From contig CAIIXF020000419.1 of the NCBI GenBank assembly GCA_903813345.2, positions 1-14,000 of the forward strand: 14,000 nt of DNA, read 5' to 3'. The DNA comes from Owenia fusiformis. Its lineage: Eukaryota > Annelida > Polychaeta > Sabellida > Oweniidae. The position numbers were made by a program, and so were the translations under genes. Each line of letters begins with the position of its first letter. Positions within the stretch are counted from its first letter, which is position 1. Below, one piece after another: positions 1 through 7,696 of the stretch. Below the pieces are notes generated by a model. It worked only from the letters and a program-made list of their open reading frames with translations, was not told the DNA's origin and did no database searches.

Positions 1-835
1 GGTTTACTCTCATCAGAGCCAAGGTTACATTACCGGAACTGAGGTGCTCCAAGGCGAGAGATAACAGCTCTGTCTAATCTCATCCTTTGATCGACATTCT
101 AGAGTTGTTATTCTCTACAGAGGTTGTAGTGAGGTTGTTCCTGCGAAGCGGTGACTCCGAGAGTAGAGGTTACTCTTTGGAGACAGTATAGCTCATTGAG
201 TGAGAGCACTCTTTGAGTAGAGGTTACTCTTTGGAGACAGTATAGCTCATTGAGTGAGAGCACTCTTTGAGTAGAGGTTACTCCTGAGACGAGGCGATTC
301 CCGGGGCTGAGGTACTTGCAGTGTGTGGATCTCGTTCAAGAGTAGAGGTTACTCCTGAGACGAGGCGATTCCCGGGGCTGAGGTACTCCCAGTGTGTGGA
401 TCTCGTTGGAGAGCAGAGGTTTCTCCTGAGAAGTGACGACTCCAAGAGCAGAGGTTACTCTCGGAGCCTGAACCCCTTCCAAGAGACAGTGTAGCTCAAG
501 AGTGAATTGAGCAGAGGTTGTAGAGAGGTATATCCTGAGAAGTGGTGACTCCAAGAGCAGAGGTTACTCTCGGAGCCTGAACCCCTTCCAAGAGACAGTG
601 TAGCTCAAAGAGTGAAAGCACTCTTTTGAGGAGAGTTTAAGGGTGGTTACTCCCGTGACAAGGCGACTCCCGAAGCAGAGGTTACTTCTGGAGCCAGGGC
701 TCCTTCCCAAAGACGAGATAGCTCAAGAGGGAGAGCTCTTTTCAAGCAGAGCAGAGCAGAGTAGACAAGCAGAGTATTGCAGAGAGAGAGCATAGCAGAG
801 AGCAGAGCATAGCAGAGTAGAGTAGAGACAGACGA
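1..835. repeat. Nested tandem repeat field, AGAGGTTACTC core
   Basis: This purine-rich tract stands out from the AT-rich surroundings and is built from repeated units sharing AGAGGTTACTC. Two identical 54-bp units occupy 161-214 and 215-268. They are followed by two 71-bp units at 269-339 and 340-410 that differ at only about five positions. A longer unit then recurs about 109 bp apart (roughly 424-505 and 533-616), almost identical over about 80 bp. From about 746 to 835 it decays into short AGAGC/AGTAGAG runs. No open frame here looks like a protein. It could be a minisatellite or the repetitive front part of an LTR; the TATATATA at about 868-875 would suit the latter, but no second LTR is in the window. 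Confidence 0.85.
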
Positions 836-1145
836 ACTCAGAGCCAGAGTGTTTTTCGACTCATACTTATATATAGAGACATTATTGTATTACTGGCCAT
901 AAAGGCATTTGAGGACATTTTGAAATTGATTGTTATAGTAATTATAGTGTTGAATAGATTGTTAAAATCCCGTAATTGATTGTTTTTACATTGTGTTTTC
1001 CATCTCCTAGCTCAGTGACAGCTGAAGCACCAAACCAGCTCGGCGCCCGTGATAAACACCTCCGAATCCCTTATCATCGCCACCAGACCTTCTCCGAGGG
1101 AGTACGGGTACTCGGCGGGAGTCTGGCGCGCGACAATACGTATAC
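836..1145. other. Unassigned stretch with a GC-rich patch
   Basis: No gene is recognised. An AT-rich part (about 850-1005) holds a TATATATA and ends in a pyrimidine-rich stretch with TCCTAG, resembling a weak splice acceptor. A GC-rich patch (about 1020-1140) follows, with an imperfect stem between CCAGAC near 1083 and GTCTGG near 1122. The open frame through this part matches no family I know. If the preceding repeats are an LTR, this would be leader sequence, but that is speculation. Confidence 0.4.
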
Positions 1146-1147
1146 TA

Positions 1148-1302
1148 TTGATGGAAACGTCAGTTCCCATTGGATTACATGGGAATTACGATTTTCAAAA
1201 ATTCATCAAATTTATCATCAATTTTCGACCTATTGTAATTGAGGAAAAACAGTGAGAAAATTTGGAGGTATTGGGAATAAAGTAGAGTTACGTTTCCATC
1301 AA
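1148..1302. mobile_element. 155-bp TA-flanked MITE (Tc1/mariner-like?)
   Basis: TTGATGGAAACGT at 1148-1160 is perfectly inverted as ACGTTTCCATCAA at 1290-1302, and TA directly flanks both ends (1146-1147 and 1303-1304). The inside is AT-rich and non-coding, with a small 7-bp hairpin (TTCCCAT at 1164-1170, ATGGGAA at 1179-1185). Exact terminal inverted repeats plus a TA duplication are the hallmark of Tc1/mariner-type non-autonomous elements. The TA could be coincidental, and the repeat can equally be read as 15 bp including TA. Confidence 0.5.
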
Positions 1303-1583
1303 TACTTTAAGTTATTTCATCGCCGGTTAAGTAAATAAAAATTCAAACGTAAAGAGGCTTTAACACGTAGTTAAATGGGGGAGCTAAGGTTGCCAAACTT
1401 ATTGAGGGTAGTACCACTTCTAAAATTCATTTGATTGTAATTCTAAAGAAGTAAAAGTGGTCCGTGGGTCGGTAAATTTTGACTGAGGTTAATACGAACA
1501 TTTCTTGCTAAAACATATCTATCTTGCTTACATGGTACACCCTACTTGCTCTTGAGGCAGCAAAGTCATTTTTGAGTCATTTA

Positions 1584-2185
1584 CACCCCTGTCACATTTC
1601 CTACGGTGACCGTGCGGTCTGTCATTTCTGCGGTGAGTAACATTTCTAAGCTCCTCGTAGAATTTCGGCGGTCGGATACTTTTGCAGTCACATTTCCTGC
1701 GGCAGCCGCACGGCGAATTTTGAATTTCTGTTGATAAATGTTACTGTTTATTTTTAATTCATTTACATTAGTACAATTTATAAATGTTATTTATAGTGCT
1801 AGGATATAGTATCAAATAGAAAGTGCTGAATGTTACATTGACCATTAGTAATTTAATCTTTTGTAGTATAGGTTGCTGTGGTAATACATCAAACAGCATA
1901 CCTATTACACTGTGTTCACAGCAAAGATATGACAGCAAACCTGACGTAAAACTGTTTCCAAATGTATATAACGCATCAAAACACTACGGCAGACGCAAGT
2001 CAACGTGCGGCCACCGTGGGACTGTTCTTTGGTCTGGTAACGGCCTGTTGATTTCTACAGATACCGTAAAAATGAACAAATCCAAGTTAAAATTTCTACG
2101 CCCTCCCTGCGGCCTGTGAAAACTGGATACGCCGTACGGAGGTCGCAAGGCGCACGGCCTCCGTACGAAAAATGTGACTGGGATG
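1584..2185. mobile_element. 602-bp non-autonomous DNA transposon, TTA-flanked
   Basis: The left end CACCCCTGTCACATTT is inverted at the right end (reverse complement CATCCCAGTCACATTT), 14 of 16 identical. The similarity continues inward through TACGG and CCGTGCG on both sides with a small gap, giving about 34 bp of terminal inverted repeat. TTA flanks both ends (1581-1583 and 2186-2188). Subterminal copies of the same motif occur inside: GTCACATTTCCTGCGGCAGC starts at 1687, and more CTGCGG/CCGCAG words lie near 2108. A perfect 10-bp hairpin (2133-2142 with 2158-2167) sits near the right end. A 3-bp TTA duplication with subterminal repeats fits EnSpm/CACTA or PIF/Harbinger; I cannot choose. 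The open frame over 1823-2119 is not a transposase. Confidence 0.65.
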
Positions 2186-2188
2186 TTA

Positions 2189-4318
2189 TTCAGAAGCATT
2201 TTTCAGTTTTGGGAGGATCATTTTACTTATTATAGTTTCCATTATATTAGCCTGAACACACATGTGTTGTTGACAAACCTAGTCCATGAAGACGTTTTCA
2301 GTCCTCTTTTGAAGACTGGCTCAAGCTATTAAAATCAGCCCCTTATTAGAAACAAACTGCTGACCTCTCATATGATGCTTAAAGATTCTAAATGATGTGA
2401 AGCCTAATGGTACTTCATTTGGTGAATATGGGGCATTAGCAAGTTGTGTGAACTCTAATTCTTAAAGAGTACTATGGACAGTTTGAGGTGTGGAAATGAG
2501 CACTGATGGAAGAAAGCTCTTCGAGTCATCGATTGTGACTCGTAGAGTCTTATGAATGATAAGAAAATATAGCAAATTACACTGTTGTATCAAAATACAG
2601 AGGTTAATTTACTAATCTGCAGTTAGAAATATTTGAAAACTAAAAATCAAAGTAATATGTTCACCAAAAAGGTATCAATAACCTAATACTTTTTGATCAA
2701 GTAAAATAAAAATGAATTCCAAGTTCGTTTGACCGTTTCGTTTGAATGGCGGTGCCATTTGTCATGCTGCTAAAGTAACAATAGTTATCCATGCATCGTG
2801 GCATCATATTACAGTGATTGAAAATTTCAAGTAAAAATTAATAATGAAAAATAATAACGTGAAAGACAAATCCCAGACCCTAGTGATCACCCTGTATTTA
2901 CGAAAGTCTTCTCATATTCAATCGTTTTTCAAACACGCTTTGACGAAGGAGTTTAATCATCAAAAAAGTAGGCGTGTTGCTTGATAAAAAGATTGCTACC
3001 TATAAACACATAGTTCGAGGTATATAAGATGATAAAAATGGAACAGGTCATCTACTATGGAGAACCTAACCTCGTTTGAATTATCACCATAGGCTATTTG
3101 TGTGTGTCATCAATTTATATAATAAGATTGATATAGTTTCTTTAATATAGCAACAAATTGATGGTGGATTATACACAATAAGGTCTTCAACTGTGAGGCA
3201 ATTTCCGGAAGTGAAGCATATAGTGACAGTACTCCTATCAAAACATATATAACCAAAAAGTGGACATCTTCTTTTATATTCTCCCATTCAACGAAATGTC
3301 GCCCATTTTCTAGTGATCACAAAACACAGAACAACTTGATACGAAGAGGCAATAAAGTTTCATGAAAACAGAACATCATAGAATAAAAAGCTCATTTACT
3401 GGACTGGATTCAATATAGGTTTATTTTCCGTGACGATTTTACACAGCAATTGCTTTTTTAATCGTATATTTATAAATTCGTCATAACGTCTAAATGTTAC
3501 GCTGCTGAATGATGTTGTTGATACTCGCAGTTGTGTACATGGCATTTGACCCGTATTTACAATTTCCATGTATACAATGTACCTTGTTAAATGCAAAATT
3601 TAATTAATCAATATTAATTGATTCAATAATATAAAAAACGAATAAAATAAAATAAATAATAAAATCACTCTGTCATTGTTGACAACGACTTCTGAAGTTA
3701 ACGCTGTCGGGGTGATATGCGCAAAGTAATTAAATTGTCAAGTAGGTATAAATGTTATCAAGTAGACGTTGTTAGCGGGTAAGGAGTGGTATTTACATCA
3801 TAGATATAAATCATTTGCTAAAAACAAAATGAAACTAAAATACAAGTTTTGAATATGTTGTGATGAATAAAACAAATTAAAAAGATGAGTCATAAGTTCC
3901 AGAACTTGTAGTATTGTAGTGTTGACATCCGGGTTAGAATACTAGACCAATGAATGACTGAGTAATTTGGACAGCGACGCTAGGCACCAGGCCACGTCGT
4001 TTAATTATGCAAAATCTCAGTCAAGTTACTCTGTGACCTATCAACTCAAAAGTAGTAAATTACCATACAAGATGTAATGCGTCGAAGATAATATATAAAT
4101 GTCCACATAATATTTTTTGTGGTCTTTGCATTCCTAATTTTTAGGTTTGATTGACTCACAACTGACTCGCACTGTAAAAAAACCGTTAAAATATTAAAAA
4201 CGGTGATTTTAAAAACGAACTCAAAATTGGAGGAATTTGCCTTCGTTTCCGGCGTGGTTGCCCGGATTGTCCTTACGATATTCAGTTACCTGATACATAT
4301 ATTATCCGAAGTGGAGTG
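2189..4318. other. About 2.1 kb with no recognisable gene
   Basis: This AT-rich stretch carries no open frame resembling a known protein and no clear splice-bounded exon. Visible small structures are a 7-bp hairpin (CGAGTCA at 2522-2528, TGACTCG at 2536-2542) and an A/T-only run around 3599-3665 rich in AATAAA/AATAAT words. The reverse-strand open frames near 3084-3287 and 3396-3596 are short and match nothing I know. It is probably intergenic DNA with old, unrecognised repeats. Confidence 0.5.
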
Positions 4319-4325
4319 TGACTTC

Positions 4326-4420
4326 CTAGCCTTGCCCAAGTCGGTCTCTTTTACTATCTTGATTTCTATTGTAATAATTCAAGATCAGATAAGTAAAAAT
4401 ACCGACTTGGGCAAGGCTAG
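4326..4420. mobile_element. 95-bp micro-MITE with perfect 20-bp TIRs
   Basis: ctagccttgcccaagtcggt at 4326-4345 is the exact reverse complement of 4401-4420. The direct repeat TGACTTC immediately flanks both sides (4319-4325 and 4421-4427). It can be read as 8 bp, GTGACTTC, if the last G of the right arm is counted. The 55-bp centre is AT-rich and non-coding. Perfect arms plus an exact target duplication mean a recently moved or well-preserved non-autonomous DNA element. A 7-8 bp duplication fits hAT, P or Merlin types, but the ends do not show the usual hAT CAG start, so the superfamily is open. Confidence 0.8.
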
Positions 4421-4564
4421 TGACTTCCCACCAAAGAGAGATTCTTGTTTGTTTCTATTACAACCTCTTCATCCCCCCTTTCCCGATACATATCATCAAC
4501 GATAAGAATATAAACATTATTTATTTTATGATCATTATCAATCTAAGATCGCGAAGATAAAATT

Positions 4565-4895
4565 GATCCTACAAAAACTTTCAAAATGCCAAGATGCACG
4601 CCGAAAAATTAATCAGCTCTAGAACTTTTTACGATGTAACATGTTTGAAAATTTGAAATAAATCCATTGGGTGGTTTTCCTGGAATTTTGATAACAAAAT
4701 TAATCTAAAAACTTCCAAGATGGCCGCCAGAATGTAAGATGGCCGCCGAAAAATGAATTAGCTCTAGAACGATGTAACATGTGTTAAAATGTGAAGTGAT
4801 TCCATTGAGTGGTTTATCTAAAATCGTGATGACAGTATTTTTCTGAAATCTTTCACAATAGCCGCCAGAAAGCTAGGTGGCCGCTGAAAGTTTAG
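4565..4895. repeat. About 145-bp tandem repeat with AAGATGGCCGCC motif
   Basis: Two diverged units and part of a third are visible. CCGAAAAAT at about 4601 recurs at 4746, 145 bp later, and a CCGCTGAAAG version appears at 4881. In both main units it is followed by AGCTCTAGAAC, CGATGTAACATGT, TCCATTG(A/G)GTGG and then a (C)AAGATGGCCGCC-like block. The units differ by point changes and small gaps, so the array is old. No coding potential is seen. Confidence 0.7.
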
Positions 4896-5346
4896 GTACT
4901 GTATAACGACTAGAGGCGCCTCCTGGAAGCTGCAGTGTTACATGTCAGACATTGGATATTTTTTTACAGTGTCAACCAAATACGTCATGTCTTTAATCAA
5001 AAACAAACATGTGTAAAAACGCACGCGCCACTAACGACCTCTAAACTCCAAATGATGTTTTGAACGTATTCTTTTTACCTCAATATGGCACTTACTTACA
5101 TAAAATCAAGGCACTTACTTCACCTCGGGGATCGCGTAATGATACTTCAACTGAGAAAAATGCGTCAAACAATTTTGAGCAGAAACCTGGTGCAATTGTG
5201 CTCCAAAAACAAAATCTTTCTTTGGAATCACTTTACCTTTTGATTTTGGGGATTACATTTGAATCACACTTTTGCAGCACATAAACATTTCATTAACTTC
5301 ACTGTTTTTCTTTTTCTAATATACGTTTCGTCGGTGAAGATCAATA
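4896..5346. other. Unassigned stretch between repeats
   Basis: No gene or RNA is recognised. The open frame at 5060-5284 starts at a non-ATG codon and has no recognisable domain. A short GC-rich palindrome (GAGGCGCCTC) lies near 4913-4922. Confidence 0.45.
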
Positions 5347-5348
5347 TA

Positions 5349-6495
5349 CAGTAAAACCTGTGAATAGTGAACATTTTTGCCGAGAAAAAATGTTCACTGC
5401 TGGTATGTGTTCACTACAGCAAGGATTTGATTTCGCGGAATATAAAGAGACCAGCTATTAAAAGAGAGGAGGGAATAATCAATTTGATTTGTATTTTCTA
5501 CCTATGTTAACCAATGACACTCTAGCGATACATAATTGATCTGTTGTAATGTTATATAAACTTATTTTAGACTGACTGTCATCTGAATAGTTCATTCTTT
5601 TATTGTCAAATTTTAATCTCCTTATAATTATTTTTATCTCATTAAGATGACCCCTTAAATAGAGGAATCCTTGATACATTCGAGTCAGTTAAGACTTTAT
5701 TGGATTAGTTAAAGGGCATGATAGATATAGTTACGAGTGAAATGATTTTAATCCAATCTGTTTTTTAAATTGATGGGAGTGAGAAAAAGATTAAGTTGGG
5801 ATTTAACAGATAGAGGCAATAAAAGTTAACCAGGTTATCTCCAAGCAATCAATCCCAGACGAATATCCTGTCTTAAAAAACAAAACTTATGAAGAATTAT
5901 AATTATTCATACCTGTTTCAATAGAAGAGGAAATCAAGATCTTAAATTGACCTTTTTTTTTATTTTTGGCAGGTAATATGTACATAACTTGCTTAACTCC
6001 ATCCCCCGATCACAGGGCTTCAAAATCCAGAATATAGTCTTTCTTTTTACCCCCTGCGGTAAGCAGTTAGCATATCCCAGATTAAGAACTCGCAATCTGA
6101 TTGGCTGTCGCAACACTGCAACAGAAATCATGTATAAGTCATTGCACATAATTAGATCACGTGATTCAGTTTAATCGGGTGCTTCCAATTTGGTTATAGC
6201 AGGGGGTAAGAAGGAGGTACGGATTCTGGATACCTGCTTAGGAGGATGCTTAACTTAATGCAGTTGCAGAAAATCCGCGTGAAATCTAAAATCTGATTCT
6301 ATGTTCACTAGGGACAGGACAATTCGATTGATTTTGCCAAGATTTAGTGTTCACTGTTCATAGTTGGTAGGTGTTCACTATAGGATTGTACTTTAATATG
6401 GGAGTCAATGGGAGAAAAAGGTTTTGCTAGATAAAAATGTATACTGTTGAGGGGTGTTCACTAGAGAGATGTGTTCACTAACTCAGGTTTTACTG
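5349..6495. mobile_element. 1.15-kb pogo/Tigger-like non-autonomous DNA transposon
   Basis: CAGTAAAACCTG starts at 5349 and its exact inverse ends at 6495. The similarity resumes inward as TAGTGAACA after a one-base gap, so the inverted repeats are about 24 bp. TA flanks both ends (5347-5348 and 6496-6497). The CAGT(A)AAACCT start and TA target are typical of pogo/Tigger elements of the Tc1/mariner superfamily. GTTCACT words recur many times just inside both ends. A block at about 5375-5427 also recurs, diverged, in direct orientation at about 6332-6390, suggesting a compound or rearranged element. No transposase frame is present. Confidence 0.7.
6025..6231. mobile_element. Possible nested 207-bp inverted-repeat element
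   Basis: The arms 6025-6057 and 6199-6231 are inverted copies matching at about 25 of 33 positions. ATCCAGAAT is exact at the outer edge and TTACCCCCTGC exact at the inner edge, with seven mostly unmatched bases between. The enclosed sequence is non-coding. It sits inside the pogo-like element and could be a later insertion or an internal palindrome of its parent. No clear target duplication was found. Confidence 0.45.
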
Positions 6496-6617
6496 TATTG
6501 GTCTGAGTGACACGTTGAGTGCTTTTGTCAAGTTTAAAACGAAACTAAAATATGTTTTCTTTATTAACACCTTTAGATAACACACATGTTATGTTTATTG
6601 AACAATGATTTGTGAAT

Positions 6618-6675
6618 ATGGATATTGGATATAAAGAACATTGGATTATTTTCATCCTTGTTTGCTTCGCTTCAG
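6618..6675 (+). CDS. Exon 1 of an Ig-superfamily gene: signal peptide
   Basis: The ATG at 6618 opens MDIGYKEHWIIFILVCFAS and runs one base past that codon to a splice donor, G|GTAAATCT, at 6675/6676. The peptide has a charged front and a hydrophobic core (WIIFILVCFA) and reads as a secretory signal peptide. The codon is cut after its first base (phase 1), the usual junction between leader and Ig exons. It joins in frame to the phase-1 acceptor at 12977, giving Val at the junction. An in-frame TGA at 6606-6608 means the frame cannot begin further upstream in this exon. Two short upstream frames (6586-6615 and 6605-6634) could affect translation. It lies 122 bp downstream of the pogo-like element. 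No promoter is identified. The leader identity is inferred from sequence features only. Confidence 0.6.
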
Positions 6676-6762
6676 GTAAATCTGAGTTTCATTACTTATA
6701 TTTACGAAGATACTGCAGGTCTATATTCTTATTATTAATGTAGCTCCTTTACTCATACCACT

Positions 6763-7254
6763 GGTGATCCGCTCGATTACGCTGGTTATCAAAATGGTTC
6801 GCTTCGGTAACAAAATGTGGGAACGTCGAAGGTACGATTTTTCTTTTTTCCTTATTTCACGAGTTGTAGACAGAATTCCCACGACATTTTATCACAAACA
6901 TGTTTCAGTATCATGTGTTTAAGAAAATGTACATGTTTGCGAACGAATAGTTCAGAAGACAACAGAATCGTCCATTTAATTCCTCACTTGGGTTACATAA
7001 ACGGAATTTCGAAAAATAGGTTAAGATCTGCACTTTTAACCCATTCCGTTTATGTAACTTAAGTGAGGTTTTAAATCGACAATTCTGTTTTCTTCTGAGC
7101 TATTTTTTCGCAAACATGTACAATCTAAAACATATGATACGGATACACGTTTGTGTGAAAAAATGTTGAGGGGATTCTGCTTACAACGCGTGGAATAAGG
7201 AAAAGATAAAAATCCGACATTTTATAACCAGCGTAATCGGGCGGATCACGTGTG
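6763..7254. mobile_element. 492-bp palindromic foldback element with 9-bp TSD
   Basis: Most of this segment is one long imperfect inverted repeat. The left arm (6763-7007) begins GGTGATCCGCTCGATTACGC. The right arm (7043-7254), read in reverse, shows GTGATCCGCCCGATTACGC. The arms stay similar throughout and end in an inner stem matching at 24 of 26 bases (6982-7007 with 7043-7068) around a 35-base loop. The left arm carries about 30 extra bases near 6795. CATACCACT flanks both sides directly (6754-6762 and 7255-7263). A 9-bp duplication with long inverted arms fits Mutator-like or Merlin-type foldback elements. The forward open frame across the left arm is a by-product of the repeat. Confidence 0.8.
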
Positions 7255-7263
7255 CATACCACT

Positions 7264-7690
7264 ATGGTAGAAAGCAACTTACTTTTTCACCCATTGGAAT
7301 ACATGTAAAATTGGCAAAGTTCAAATCATAATTTCTCAAATCCCAGCCCATCGAATCCTCGCATCCATTCAGATCATGTAGTCCTATTCAAAAACTTCCC
7401 GTTCGGTTATATGGTGAAAAAAATATCCCACGAACGAAAAAAGATTTTGCTACATTTATAAGCGAGCATTGATTTCTGGGCCTGTAAAAAGCACGTAGGA
7501 CCTGATTACCCCATTGATTTACTGAGACCGCCAAAAATATAATTCAATTTTTTGGTTCAAAATTTTAATCTGTCAGCGGTCCCTGACACTCCTACTAGCT
7601 ATTACCAAACATTAATTGTCAATACATGTACACATATACGTGCCATACATCTACAAAGTAGCAAACTAGTGTTTTAAGTACTACTTTTCC
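7264..7690. other. Intronic stretch with no recognised feature
   Basis: AT-rich sequence between the foldback element and the first detectable LINE homology. It may include the LINE's 5' flank or decayed endonuclease-domain sequence, but no protein similarity could be traced. Confidence 0.4.
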
Positions 7691-7696
7691 TATACC

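Noticed and set aside
161-410. Tandem repeats considered as a CRISPR array
   Set aside because: The units are contiguous and near-identical over their whole length with no unique spacers, and the context is clearly animal DNA.
336-554. Reverse-strand open frame in the repeat field
   Set aside because: It runs through tandem repeats and has no domain; its length reflects repeat composition.
1020-1060. GGCGCCCG word as a retroelement primer-binding site
   Set aside because: It resembles a tRNA-complementary site, but it is not directly after a clear CA-ending LTR and no gag/pol follows.
976-1242. Forward open frame after the repeat field
   Set aside because: It starts at a non-ATG codon, overlaps another frame and has no recognisable motif; the GC-rich patch explains the lack of stops.
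1823-2119. 98-residue forward open frame
   Set aside because: It lies inside the TTA-flanked transposon and does not resemble a transposase or other protein.
4203-4505. 100-residue forward open frame
   Set aside because: It runs straight through the 95-bp micro-MITE, so it cannot be a conserved gene.
6817-7062. Forward open frame over the foldback element
   Set aside because: It is created by the palindromic arms and shows no domain.
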